A stretch of DNA of 64,000 nucleotides from an uncultured Bacteroidota bacterium. Lineage in GTDB: Bacteria; Bacteroidota; Bacteroidia; Chitinophagales; Chitinophagaceae. Under the pieces are notes generated by a model that was not told where the DNA came from, did not search any database, and worked only from the letters and a program-made list of their open reading frames with translations. Made by a program: the position numbers and the translations under genes. Shown piece after piece: positions 8,791-19,162 of the stretch. The stretch covers positions 1 to 64,000 of the forward strand of contig CAIPJS010000052.1 in NCBI GenBank assembly GCA_903865435.1, read 5' to 3'. How positions within the stretch are numbered: the stretch's first letter is position 1; every line of letters begins with the position of its first letter.

Positions 8791-9753
8791 TTACAGTTTA
8801 TTTAAGCTAAACAAAGAATCCACAAATTCATCTTTATCAAAAAGCAATAAATCTTGCAATTGCTCTCCTACGCCAATATATTTAACCGGAATTTTACATT
8901 GATGCGCAATGGCAAGCACAACTCCACCCTTGGCAGTTCCATCTAATTTGGTGATGGCCAATGCATTTACATTGGTGACAGCCATAAATTGCTTGGCTTG
9001 CTCTAAAGCATTTTGACCAGTGGAGCCATCCAATACCAATAAAACTTCTTGAGGAGCATCTGGTAATTGTTTTTGGATGACTCTTTTAATTTTATTGAGT
9101 TCATCCATTAAGTGTACTTTATTATGCAATCTTCCAGCAGTATCAATGATAACAATATTTGCATTTTTTGCCATGGCCGATTGAATGGTATCAAATGCCA
9201 CTGCACTGGGATCGGAGCCCATACTTTGTTTTACAATACCAACGCCAACTCTTTCACTCCAAATAGTTAACTGATCCACTGCTGCAGCTCTAAAAGTATC
9301 TGCTGCACCTAATATCACTTCATTGCCTGCAGCTTTGTATTGATGCGCCAATTTACCAATGGTGGTGGTTTTGCCTACGCCATTCACACCCACCACTAAA
9401 ATTACATAAGGATTGTTTGCTGAGGGAGGATTGAAACCCAATTGTTGCGTTGGTGCATCAATCAATAATGAAGCAATTTCCTCATGCAATATTTTATTCA
9501 ACTCTAAAGTAGAAACATATTTTTCTTTCTTAACACGTTCCTGAATTTTCTCAATAATCGCTAAAGTAGTATCTACACCCACATCGGCCCCAATAAGGGC
9601 TTCTTCCAATTGATCTAACACTTCATCATCCACTGAAGTTTTTCCAATGATGGCTTTCGAAATACGCTCAAGAAATCCTTGCTTGGTTTTTTCCAAACCT
9701 TGATTCAGGCTTTCTTTTTCTTTCTTACCAAATAATTTTCCTAAAAAACTCAT
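8791..9753 (-). CDS. ftsY: Signal recognition particle receptor FtsY
   Basis: GTPase that docks SRP-ribosome complexes at the inner membrane. An N domain (about 20-100) is followed by the G domain with GVNGVGKT at 122-129, DTAGR at 204-208 and TKLD at 268-271. The 320-residue length indicates the short form without the acidic A domain of enterobacteria. It lies downstream of rpmB-rpmG-DUF4295 on the same strand, but a terminator hairpin (9795-9827) stands between them, so part or all of its transcription may start separately. Confidence 0.97.
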   Translation of the reverse strand: MSFLGKLFGKKEKESLNQGLEKTKQGFLERISKAIIGKTSVDDEVLDQLEEALIGADVGVDTTLAIIEKIQERVKKEKYVSTLELNKILHEEIASLLIDAPTQQLGFNPPSANNPYVILVVGVNGVGKTTTIGKLAHQYKAAGNEVILGAADTFRAAAVDQLTIWSERVGVGIVKQSMGSDPSAVAFDTIQSAMAKNANIVIIDTAGRLHNKVHLMDELNKIKRVIQKQLPDAPQEVLLVLDGSTGQNALEQAKQFMAVTNVNALAITKLDGTAKGGVVLAIAHQCKIPVKYIGVGEQLQDLLLFDKDEFVDSLFSLNKL

Positions 9754-9794
9754 TGTGTAAATTTAATCAATTAAAGCATAAAGCTGTTTAGCGT

Positions 9795-9827
9795 AAAAAG
9801 AAAAAGTCCAGACTAGGTCTGAACTTT
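9795..9827 (-). terminator. Terminator after the rpmB-rpmG-DUF4295 group
   Basis: On the minus strand AAAGTTCAGAC pairs with GTCTGGACTTT around a three-base loop (one G.T pair), followed by a T-rich tail. It separates the ribosomal protein group from ftsY. Confidence 0.8.
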
Positions 9828-9872
9828 AAATGTTTTGATTCGTAATTAAATCTGTTTGAACTAGATTTAAAA

Positions 9873-10046
9873 CTATTTCGCGGCTAAGAATTCTTTTACA
9901 AGATCCTTATGAACAATATTCTCTTTAAAAGTATACGCGCCTGTTTTAGGGCTACGGATAGCTTTAATTACTTTAGTCCAGTTTTTTGCTTCGGCTGAAG
10001 CCTTAAGATCTTTTACTTTCGCGTTTTTAGAAGCTGCTTTTGCCAT
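9873..10046 (-). CDS. DUF4295 small basic protein, ribosome-associated
   Basis: 57 residues: starts MAKAASKNAKVKDLKASAEA, continues with NWTKVIKAIRSP and ends KDLVKEFLAAK. It is strongly basic and matches the DUF4295 family, which in Bacteroidota always follows rpmG. Its start lies 2 bp after the rpmG stop. From memory, this family has been seen as an extra large-subunit protein (named bL38) in a Flavobacterium ribosome structure; treat that as recollection to verify. The position between ribosomal protein genes and a terminator supports a ribosomal role. Confidence 0.85.
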   Translation of the reverse strand: MAKAASKNAKVKDLKASAEAKNWTKVIKAIRSPKTGAYTFKENIVHKDLVKEFLAAK

Positions 10047-10048
10047 GA

Positions 10049-10231
10049 TTATTTAATTTCTTTGTGAACTGTTACTTTTTTCAAAATTGGGTTGTATTTC
10101 TTGAACTCCAGACGATCTGGGGTGTTCTTTTTGTTCTTTGTAGTAATATAACGACTTGTTCCTGGTAAACCAGTAGTCTTGTGCTCTGTGCACTCTAATA
10201 TTACTTGAACTCTGTTTCCTTTCCTTGCCAT
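10049..10231 (-). CDS. rpmG: 50S ribosomal protein bL33
   Basis: 60 residues with the bL33 pattern [18 protein letters not shown] near the start and a lysine-rich end. The zinc-binding cysteines of the C+ form are reduced to a single Cys, indicating the C- (zinc-free) form. Located 35 bp after rpmB and 2 bp before the DUF4295 gene, the normal Bacteroidota order. Confidence 0.96.
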   Translation of the reverse strand: MARKGNRVQVILECTEHKTTGLPGTSRYITTKNKKNTPDRLEFKKYNPILKKVTVHKEIK

Positions 10232-10266
10232 GATGGTATATTATAAGTTATACTTGATTTGATTGA

Positions 10267-10503
10267 TTATATCTTATCGCCTTGGGCTCTAAGATCTTTA
10301 ACTACAGAGGCCAAACCATTTTTATTGATGGTTCTGATTGCATCTGTTGATACTTTTAACGTGATCCAGCGATCTTCTTCAATGAAGTAGAAACGCTTCT
10401 TTTGCAAATTTGGAAGGAAACGACGTTTTGTCTTGATGTTGGAGTGAGAAACACTGTTTCCAGACATCGGCTTCTTTCCTGTTAATTGACATACTCTAGC
10501 CAT
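10267..10503 (-). CDS. rpmB: 50S ribosomal protein bL28
   Basis: 78 residues beginning [20 protein letters not shown], the standard bL28 N-terminus, with [13 protein letters not shown] in the middle. First gene of the ribosomal group. A -7 box TACCTTTG lies 24-31 bases before the ATG. Confidence 0.97.
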   Translation of the reverse strand: MARVCQLTGKKPMSGNSVSHSNIKTKRRFLPNLQKKRFYFIEEDRWITLKVSTDAIRTINKNGLASVVKDLRAQGDKI

Positions 10504-10526
10504 GAGAAATTATTTTTTACGGACGG

Positions 10527-10534
10527 CAAAGGTA
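10527..10534 (-). promoter_or_regulatory. -7 promoter element of the rpmB operon
   Basis: TACCTTTG on the minus strand, matching TAnnTTTG. No clear -33 TTG at ideal spacing. Confidence 0.5.
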
Positions 10535-10651
10535 AGTAAATTACGAATACCTTCCCATTTATTTTAGTGTTTTTTTAGCCTTTTACCAGATTATAGGGAC
10601 AAAAAGGCTAAAATGTTGGTTTTCATTTCGCTATAAGGCATTTTCCAGGCC

Positions 10652-12280
<1,629 letters not shown>

Positions 12281-12299
12281 TCAACTATTTTTGAGGCTG

Positions 12300-12307
12300 C
12301 AAAGTTA
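12300..12307 (-). promoter_or_regulatory. -7 promoter element of the ABC-F gene
   Basis: TAACTTTG on the minus strand, 23-30 bases before the ATG at 12277; matches TAnnTTTG. Confidence 0.5.
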
Positions 12308-12319
12308 ATCCTTTTTAAT

Positions 12320-13342
12320 TTACCAATTGGCTCGAGCACTAGCACTGGTAGATAAATTTTCAAAACTACCGGCTAGGTATTTAAAATGAGCAGCCATGGC
12401 AATCATGGCAGCATTGTCGGTGCAGTATTCAAAGGCTGGTAAATAAATAGTGGATTTTGTTTTGATGCCTAAGGCTTCAATGCCCTTTCTCAAGCCACTA
12501 TTGGCACTTACACCTCCTGCAATGCATACTTCTTGTATGCCTGTAATTTGAATGGCTTTTTTTAATTGCTTCATTAAAATTTCAACAATGGTGAATTGCA
12601 CGGATGCACACAAATCATTCAAATTTTCTTGAATAAATTCAGGGCTTTGTTTTTGTAAAAAATACAAGACACTGGTTTTTAAACCACTGAATGAATAATC
12701 TAAATTGGGTACATGGGGTTTGGCAAAAACAAAAGCATTGGGGTTGCCCAATTGTGCATACTTATCTAAAAATGGCCCCCCAGGATAGGGCAGCCCTAAT
12801 AATTTTGCAATTTTATCAAATGCCTCACCTGCAGCATCATCAATGGTTTCCCCTAAAATTTTCATTGAAGCTGCACTATCACATTGAACTATTTGTGTAT
12901 GTCCACCACTCACTGTCAAGCATAAAAAAGGAAAACTAGGTTTGGGGGAATCAATTAAATTAGCCAAGACATGTGCTTGCATATGATGCACAGCAATCAA
13001 GGGTTTGTTTAAAGACAATGCCAAAGATTTAGCAAACTGTGCCCCTACCAATAAACTCCCAATCAAACCTGGTGCCTGAGTAAAGGCAATGGCGTCTATT
13101 TTATTTAATGCAAGTTCAAGCGCATCATTTGGAAATGCATTTTTTAAAGCAGCATCTACTACAGGAACAATATTTTCCATATGTGCCCTACTTGCTAGTT
13201 CGGGGACAACGCCTCCAAATTTTTCATGGACCAATTGATTGGCAATAAAATTGGAATGGATTTTACCATCCACAATTATAGATGCAGCGGTCTCATCACA
13301 AGAAGACTCAATGGCCAATATGGTAATGGATTTATTGCTCAC
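12320..13342 (-). CDS. tsaD: tRNA N6-adenosine threonylcarbamoyltransferase TsaD
   Basis: Transfers the threonylcarbamoyl group to A37 of ANN-decoding tRNAs, working with TsaB, TsaC and TsaE (not in this window). Early IESSCDET, metal-binding His120 and His124 (HHMQAH), the glycine loop TVSGGHTQ and late CTDNAAMIA are all diagnostic; 340 residues is the normal length. The start is GTG at 13342; no ATG is available that keeps the N-terminal strand. A -7 box (13355-13348) ends only 5 bp before this GTG, so the mRNA may be leaderless or nearly so. Confidence 0.96.
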   Translation of the reverse strand: MSNKSITILAIESSCDETAASIIVDGKIHSNFIANQLVHEKFGGVVPELASRAHMENIVPVVDAALKNAFPNDALELALNKIDAIAFTQAPGLIGSLLVGAQFAKSLALSLNKPLIAVHHMQAHVLANLIDSPKPSFPFLCLTVSGGHTQIVQCDSAASMKILGETIDDAAGEAFDKIAKLLGLPYPGGPFLDKYAQLGNPNAFVFAKPHVPNLDYSFSGLKTSVLYFLQKQSPEFIQENLNDLCASVQFTIVEILMKQLKKAIQITGIQEVCIAGGVSANSGLRKGIEALGIKTKSTIYLPAFEYCTDNAAMIAMAAHFKYLAGSFENLSTSASARANW

Positions 13343-13347
13343 CGCGC

Positions 13348-13355
13348 AAAGATAA
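13348..13355 (-). promoter_or_regulatory. -7 promoter element next to the tsaD start
   Basis: TATCTTTG on the minus strand, perfect TAnnTTTG. Transcription from it would start around the GTG start codon. Confidence 0.5.
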
Positions 13356-13371
13356 AGCTAAAAAACAAGTT

Positions 13372-14619
13372 TTACTTTGTTCTAATGGCTTCCACAGGAT
13401 TCATTTTTGCAGCGATTGATGCGGGGATAATACCAGAAATAATGCCAAGTACAATACAAATACTAAAAGCTAAAGCAATGATGCCTGGTGCGATGACAAT
13501 GGCAAATGGGATCACTGAACTTAAGGCCACAGTGAGTATCCATACTAAGAATAAGCCCAATAATCCGCCTACAATACATAAAAAGGCAGACTCTAATAAA
13601 AATTCGTACAAAATGGTACTGCTTTTTGCTCCTATGGCTTTTTTAAGTCCAATTTGGCTGGTTCTTTCTCTAACGGTAACAAACATAATGTTGGCCACCC
13701 CAAAGGCACCCACAATAAGAGACAAGCCGGCAATGGCCCACCCCCCTTTGTTAATGTCACCAAATACACTTTCTACTTGATCTTTAAACTGTGCCACATC
13801 ATTACATGTAAAATTATCTTCTTGGGTAGGGCTTAATTTTCTTTTCTGACGCATAATTCCTGTCAATTCTTCTTGCAAAGCCTTAGATGTAATGCCCACT
13901 TTAGCTTGCACCTGTATGGTTGGATTAGAATTGTCAGGATTGTATACAGAAGCAAAATAATTATAAGTAACAACTGTAGATTTATCATAATCATAACCAT
14001 TGATGATGGCACTACCTTGCTTTTCTATAACACCAATCACATTCAATTTTCGACCTTTGTAAGCAATGGTTTTGCCTACTGCCTTTTCTGCTTTGCCATA
14101 CAATTCCTCAGCAACTTTAAAGCCAATAATGGCATAAGGGCCCCCTCTATTAAAATCAGTTTCATTAAAACCTCTTCCATAAGCAACATTATAAGCATGA
14201 ATGGTCGTAAAATCTGGCGTTATGCCATAAATATTCACTCCTTTTAATTGGTTGTCTTCGTAGGTAAACGTTTCTTGAGTTTGCACAAAGAAAGCCATAC
14301 TGGAAGCCAATGTGCTTTTCTTTTTTACAAAATCCATCTCTGCAATTTTTGGACTTGGACGCTTTACGAATTTCCACCATGGGTATTCAGGGCCGCCCGA
14401 ATAATCCCATTTATCTATATATACCGAATTGTTGCCGAAACTAGATAGATCGCTTTTGATTTTAGATTGTAAACTATCAATGGTTGCTAATACTCCAATG
14501 ATGCAAAATATACCAATGGTGATACCAAATAAAGATAGAAAAGTTCTTAGTTTATTGGCCTTTAACTCTTGTAAAGCCATCTTAAAACTATTCCAAAGTA
14601 TACTTAGCACTTTTAACAT
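13372..14619 (-). CDS. MacB/FtsX-type ABC transporter permease
   Basis: A 415-residue inner-membrane protein of the MacB fold. The N-terminal motif ALQELKANKLRTFLSLFGI leads into helix 1 (about 22-45), a periplasmic domain follows (about 50-270), and three C-terminal helices end in IAAKMNPVEAIRTK, the typical last motif. MacB-like permeases couple ATP use to mechanical work in the periplasm, for example efflux or lipoprotein release. No ATPase gene is adjacent, so its partner is encoded elsewhere; the FtsE-like ATPase at 54 kb is a weak candidate. Lies 29 bp upstream of tsaD on the same strand. Confidence 0.9.
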   Translation of the reverse strand: MLKVLSILWNSFKMALQELKANKLRTFLSLFGITIGIFCIIGVLATIDSLQSKIKSDLSSFGNNSVYIDKWDYSGGPEYPWWKFVKRPSPKIAEMDFVKKKSTLASSMAFFVQTQETFTYEDNQLKGVNIYGITPDFTTIHAYNVAYGRGFNETDFNRGGPYAIIGFKVAEELYGKAEKAVGKTIAYKGRKLNVIGVIEKQGSAIINGYDYDKSTVVTYNYFASVYNPDNSNPTIQVQAKVGITSKALQEELTGIMRQKRKLSPTQEDNFTCNDVAQFKDQVESVFGDINKGGWAIAGLSLIVGAFGVANIMFVTVRERTSQIGLKKAIGAKSSTILYEFLLESAFLCIVGGLLGLFLVWILTVALSSVIPFAIVIAPGIIALAFSICIVLGIISGIIPASIAAKMNPVEAIRTK

Positions 14620-14812
14620 GATGTAAAATTAGGCCAAAAGCTGGTTTTAGCTCTATTTTTATGCAAGCGGTTAATAACTTATCAGAAATGGTAATTTTTA
14701 TGCATTTGTCAGTTTTTAGATAAAAAAATAAACAAAGGGCTTGGTTTAAAATTTATTAGCAAATAGTTGGAAAAATCATGGGCTTATTCTTACCAAGCTC
14801 GGAATTCGTTCT

Positions 14813-14820
14813 TACTTTTG
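14813..14820 (+). promoter_or_regulatory. -7 promoter element of the sdh operon
   Basis: TACTTTTG matches TAnnTTTG and ends 26 bases before the chosen sdhC start, which argues against the longer reading frame that begins at 14778, upstream of it. Confidence 0.55.
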
Positions 14821-14846
14821 CATCGATTTTTAAAATACAACTTACT

Positions 14847-15530
14847 ATGACTTTTAAGCAAATGTTTACTTCCTCTGTAGGGAAAAAATTCGTAATGGCT
14901 TTTACAGGTATTTTTCTAGTATTATTTTTAGTGGTGCATGCTGGATTAAATGCTTGTATTTGGGCAATGGATGGTGGTGTGATGTTTAACAAAGCAGCTC
15001 ATTTTATGGGAAGTTTTGTTGTGCCCCGCGTTTTAGAAATTGGATTGTTCTTAGGAATTTTTCTACACATCATTCAAGGCTATATGCTCACTTTAGAAAA
15101 CAGAAGCAAAAGAAAAGTAGGCTATGAAGTAAATTATTCAAAAGGAAGTAAATGGTACAGCAGAAGCATGGCCATTCTTGGAACCATCCTTTTAATGTTC
15201 TTTATAATACACTGGAAACATTTTTGGATTCCTTCAAGAATCACTGGAGTAGCTGAAATGGATTTAGGCAATGGTTTTGTAGTGCATAATTTATATGGAG
15301 TAATGCAAGACACTTTCCAAAATATTGGGGTGGTTCTATTTTATGTGATTTCATGTATTTCTTTGGGCTATCATTTGGCACATGGATTTCAAAGTGCTTT
15401 TAAAACTATTGGGGTTCACAATAAAAGATACCATGCCTTGATAAGCACCATTGGTTATGGCTTTGCTATCATCATTCCATTGGCTTTTGCAATGATGCCT
15501 ATTAGTTTTTATTTACATTGGGTTAAATAA
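14847..15530 (+). CDS. sdhC: Succinate dehydrogenase cytochrome b subunit (single-subunit type)
   Basis: Membrane anchor of complex II that carries heme b and passes electrons to menaquinone. 227 residues from ATG 14847 (MTFKQMFTSSVGKKFVMAFTG), with five hydrophobic helices and several intramembrane His residues, one in LFLVVHAGLNA of helix 1. This is the fused type also seen in fumarate reductases of epsilonproteobacteria, so no separate SdhD is expected. An in-frame ATG at 14778 would add 23 residues upstream of the promoter box and is rejected. First gene of sdhC-sdhA-sdhB. Confidence 0.95.
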   Translation: MTFKQMFTSSVGKKFVMAFTGIFLVLFLVVHAGLNACIWAMDGGVMFNKAAHFMGSFVVPRVLEIGLFLGIFLHIIQGYMLTLENRSKRKVGYEVNYSKGSKWYSRSMAILGTILLMFFIIHWKHFWIPSRITGVAEMDLGNGFVVHNLYGVMQDTFQNIGVVLFYVISCISLGYHLAHGFQSAFKTIGVHNKRYHALISTIGYGFAIIIPLAFAMMPISFYLHWVK

Positions 15531-15571
15531 AATTTGAAAAAATATTCTAAACGATAGATAAAAGATTAAAT

Positions 15572-17545
15572 ATGTTAGACGCTAAAATACCTTCCGGAAA
15601 ACTAGATGACAAATGGGTCGATTACAAAGGACATTGTAAACTAGTGAACCCTGCCAACAAAAGAAAAATGGAAGTCATTATTGTGGGTACTGGACTTGCT
15701 GGTGCCTCTGCTGCTGCCGCGATGGGCGAATTGGGTTATAAAGTAAAAGCATTTTGTTTTCAAGATTCTCCTCGTCGTGCACATAGTATTGCAGCACAAG
15801 GTGGAATTAATGCAGCAAAGAATTATCAGAACGATGGAGACAGTGTTTTCAGATTATTTTATGATACGATTAAAGGGGGCGATTACCGTGCGCGTGAAGC
15901 GAATGTTCACCGTTTAGCAGAAGTGAGTTCTAATATCATTGATCAATGTGTGGCACAGGGTGTTCCCTTTGCGCGTGAATATGGTGGATTATTAAGTAAC
16001 CGTAGTTTTGGTGGTACTCAAGTTCAAAGAACTTTTTATGCTGCAGGACAAACCGGTCAACAATTATTAATTGGTGCCTACCAAGCTTTAGAGCGTCAAG
16101 TAGCACTGGGCAATGTAACCATGCATGCAAGACATGAAATGTTGGATATTGTAAAAATTGATGGCAAAGCAAAAGGAATTATTGCTCGTAATTTAATTAC
16201 AGGTGAATTAGAAAAACATTTTGGACATGCAGTTTTAATATGCTCCGGTGGATATGGTAATGTATATTATTTATCAACCAATGCTATGGGATCGAATGTA
16301 ACAGCTGCTTGGAAAGCACATAAGCAAGGTGCGTATTTTGCCAACCCATGCTTTACACAAATTCACCCTACTTGTATTCCAGTAAGTGGAGATCATCAAT
16401 CCAAATTAACCTTAATGTCTGAGTCATTGAGAAATGATGGAAGAATTTGGGTACCTAAAAATGTAGGTGAAACAAGAAAAGCAAATGATATACCTGATGC
16501 AGATAGAGATTATTTTTTAGAGCGTCGCTACCCTGCTTTTGGAAACTTAGTACCTCGTGATGTGGCTTCTCGTGCTGCCAAAGAAAGATGTGATGCTGGT
16601 TTTGGTGTAGGTACTTCTAAGCAAGCGGTGTATTTAGATTATGCAGCAGCGATTGAAAGATATGGTAAGATTGAAGTAAGCAAACAAGGTCTGACCAATG
16701 TATCTCATGAGCAAATTATTGCCATGGGTAAGGAAGTGGTGAAAGAGAAATATGGTAATCTATTTGAGATGTATGCAAAAATTACTGGAGAAAACCCCTA
16801 CGAAGTGCCCATGCGTATTTATCCAGCCGTGCATTATACCATGGGAGGTTTATGGGTAGATTATGAATTACAAACTACAGTGCCTGGTTTATATGCATTA
16901 GGAGAAGCTAACTTTAGCGACCATGGTGCCAACCGTTTAGGCGCAAGTGCCTTGATGCAAGGTTTAGCCGATGGTTATTTTGTAGCCCCTTATACAGTAG
17001 GAAATAATTTAGCGGATGAAATTTACAATGCAGCCATTCCTACAACACATCCAGCTTTTGAAGAAGCAGCTAAAAAAGTGGCAGAACGCATAGCTACTTT
17101 AAAAAATATCAATGGTAAACAATCGGCTGAAAGTTTTCACAAGCGTTTAGGTAAAATTATCTGGAATGAATGTGGTATGTCAAGAAATGCAGCAGGTTTG
17201 AAACAAGCCATTGCAGATGTACAATCTTTAAAAAAAGAATTCTGGTCTGATCTAAGAATACCTGGAGAAATTAATGAGTATAATCCTGAATTAGATAAAG
17301 CCAATCGTGTGGCCGACTTTATTGAACTAGGTGAGTTAATGTGTATTGATGCATTGACTAGAGAAGAAAGCTGTGGTGGTCACTTTAGAGAAGAATACCA
17401 AACACCAGAAGGAGAAGCATTAAGAGATGATGAAAACTTTATGTTTGTTTCTGCTTGGGAAAATAAAGGAGAGCACGAATGGGAATTACATAAAGAAGAA
17501 TTAAAATATGAAGTAATTCAACCAAGTCAACGTAATTACAAATAA
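15572..17545 (+). CDS. sdhA: Succinate dehydrogenase flavoprotein subunit
   Basis: Oxidises succinate to fumarate with covalently bound FAD. The Rossmann motif is [19 protein letters not shown] (about residues 35-55); the FAD-linking His lies in [14 protein letters not shown]. Substrate and FAD residues follow in [18 protein letters not shown]. 657 residues, the long form shared with Bacteroidota and epsilonproteobacterial enzymes. It follows sdhC by 41 bp and precedes sdhB by 45 bp. Direction (succinate oxidation or fumarate reduction) cannot be read from sequence. Confidence 0.98.
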   Translation: MLDAKIPSGKLDDKWVDYKGHCKLVNPANKRKMEVIIVGTGLAGASAAAAMGELGYKVKAFCFQDSPRRAHSIAAQGGINAAKNYQNDGDSVFRLFYDTIKGGDYRAREANVHRLAEVSSNIIDQCVAQGVPFAREYGGLLSNRSFGGTQVQRTFYAAGQTGQQLLIGAYQALERQVALGNVTMHARHEMLDIVKIDGKAKGIIARNLITGELEKHFGHAVLICSGGYGNVYYLSTNAMGSNVTAAWKAHKQGAYFANPCFTQIHPTCIPVSGDHQSKLTLMSESLRNDGRIWVPKNVGETRKANDIPDADRDYFLERRYPAFGNLVPRDVASRAAKERCDAGFGVGTSKQAVYLDYAAAIERYGKIEVSKQGLTNVSHEQIIAMGKEVVKEKYGNLFEMYAKITGENPYEVPMRIYPAVHYTMGGLWVDYELQTTVPGLYALGEANFSDHGANRLGASALMQGLADGYFVAPYTVGNNLADEIYNAAIPTTHPAFEEAAKKVAERIATLKNINGKQSAESFHKRLGKIIWNECGMSRNAAGLKQAIADVQSLKKEFWSDLRIPGEINEYNPELDKANRVADFIELGELMCIDALTREESCGGHFREEYQTPEGEALRDDENFMFVSAWENKGEHEWELHKEELKYEVIQPSQRNYK

Positions 17546-17590
17546 GCATTCAATACTAACACAAAATATTTACAGAATAATTTTTTAGCT

Positions 17591-18352
17591 ATGTCTCAAA
17601 ATACAATGAATTTAAAAGTTAAAGTTTGGCGTCAAAAAAATACCAATGCGCAAGGTGCATTTGTTACTTATGATGTTGCCGGTATATCTGATGAAATGTC
17701 TTTTTTAGAAATGATGGATATTTTAAATGAAAAATTAATTACCGAAGGCGGCGACCCAGTAGCCTTTGATCATGATTGTCGTGAAGGTATTTGTGGCATG
17801 TGTTCTATGTATATTAATGGAAAGCCACATGGTCCATGGCAAGCGAATACTACTTGTCAATTGCATATGCGCGCCTTCAAGGATGGCGAAACCATTGTGA
17901 TTGAACCATGGAGAGCCAACTCCTTCCCGATTGTAAAAGATTTAACTGTAGACCGTTCTGCTTTTGATAGAATCATTCAAGCAGGTGGATACATTAGCGT
18001 GAATACGGGTAATGCAGTGGATGGCAATAGCCTTCCTATTGAAAAACAAAATGCAGACGACGCCTTTGCTGCTGCCATGTGTATTGGATGCGGTGCATGT
18101 GTAGCAGCTTGTAAGAATAGTTCAGCAATGTTATTTTTAAGTGCGAAAGTTTCTCATTTAGCTTTATTACCACAAGGTGCACCAGAAAGAAAATCAAGAG
18201 TATTGAACATGGTGGCGCAAATGGATAAAGAAGGATTTGGTTCTTGTACCAACACAGGTGCATGTGAAGCCACTTGTCCTAAAGAAATATCTATCGCCAA
18301 CATTGCCAGATTAAATAGTGAATACTTAGGAGCTAGCTTAAGTGCAGAGTAG
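17591..18352 (+). CDS. sdhB: Succinate dehydrogenase iron-sulfur subunit
   Basis: Relays electrons from FAD to heme. Cysteine groups in order: [20 protein letters not shown] plus TTCQ for [2Fe-2S], [13 protein letters not shown] for [4Fe-4S], and [13 protein letters not shown], which supplies the remaining ligands. 253 residues, normal length. Its stop TAG (18350-18352) shares its last base with the GTG start of trmN6, so the methyltransferase is probably coupled to the operon. Confidence 0.98.
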   Translation: MSQNTMNLKVKVWRQKNTNAQGAFVTYDVAGISDEMSFLEMMDILNEKLITEGGDPVAFDHDCREGICGMCSMYINGKPHGPWQANTTCQLHMRAFKDGETIVIEPWRANSFPIVKDLTVDRSAFDRIIQAGGYISVNTGNAVDGNSLPIEKQNADDAFAAAMCIGCGACVAACKNSSAMLFLSAKVSHLALLPQGAPERKSRVLNMVAQMDKEGFGSCTNTGACEATCPKEISIANIARLNSEYLGASLSAE

Positions 18353-19119
18353 TGGCTAACCCCTTTTTTCAGTGTAAAGAATTTATCGTGCATCAGCAGC
18401 ATACTTCAATGAAAGTGTGTACTGATGCATGTTTGTTTGGGGCCTGGGTAGCCAAACAACCCTCTTTAGTGTCGTCCCATTCGATATTAGATATTGGCAC
18501 AGGTACGGGCTTAATAAGTCTTATACTAGCGCAGGTAACGGATAAAAACAATACAAAAATTACAGCTGTAGAAATTGAATCCCAAGCTGCTGCAGAAGCT
18601 AGTTCAAATTTTAGTATAAGTAAATGGAACGAACGCTTAAGCTTGGTAAATGATTCTATTCAAAACTATACAGCCAATTTTACGGCTGCTGCAGATGAAA
18701 ATTCACTCTTCGATATTATTATTACCAACCCTCCTTTTTACGAAGGCGATTTAAAGTCTCCAGATACCAATAAAAACAAGGCTGCCCATAGCACTGAATT
18801 AAGTTGGTCGTGTTTAGTTGAAAAATCGAGCTGCTTATTAAAAGAGGAAGGCCATTTTTTTGTTTTAGTACCTACACTTCGTGCTTATACCATGCAAAAA
18901 TTAGCAGAAGCGAATCATATGTATTTAGCAGAAGAAGTATTAGTGTATAACGATGCAAAGCATTTACCTTTTAGATCCTTTCTACATTTTCAGAAATCAA
19001 AGCAAGGCCTAGATAAAAATTTAACTGTACTAAGGAATAAAATAGTGATAAAAAATACCGACAACAGTTATTCACTTGCTTTTACCGAACTACTAAAGGA
19101 TTATTATTTGCATTTGTAA
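18352..19119 (+). CDS. trmN6: tRNA1(Val) adenine-37 N6-methyltransferase
   Basis: SAM-dependent methyltransferase of the TrmN6/YfiC family. SAM-binding motif ILDIGTGTGLISL at about residues 43-55 and catalytic NPPF (in IIITNPPFYEGD). The N-terminal ANPFFQCKEFIVHQQ and STELSW phrases are typical. Start is GTG at 18352, overlapping the sdhB stop by one base; this gives the expected N-terminus and no earlier ATG exists. Length 255 residues. Converges with the next gene with a 43-bp gap. Confidence 0.9.
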   Translation: MANPFFQCKEFIVHQQHTSMKVCTDACLFGAWVAKQPSLVSSHSILDIGTGTGLISLILAQVTDKNNTKITAVEIESQAAAEASSNFSISKWNERLSLVNDSIQNYTANFTAAADENSLFDIIITNPPFYEGDLKSPDTNKNKAAHSTELSWSCLVEKSSCLLKEEGHFFVLVPTLRAYTMQKLAEANHMYLAEEVLVYNDAKHLPFRSFLHFQKSKQGLDKNLTVLRNKIVIKNTDNSYSLAFTELLKDYYLHL

Positions 19120-19162
19120 TAACTTAACTCTATATAGTTTAAAAAAGGCAACTATTTTAAAC

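Noticed and set aside
13226..13780. 184-codon frame on the plus strand
   Set aside because: Antisense to tsaD and the MacB-like permease, both with strong motifs.
14620..14846. Small gene or riboswitch before sdhC
   Set aside because: The 227 bp hold a -7 box but no long frame, no conserved RNA motif and no terminator.
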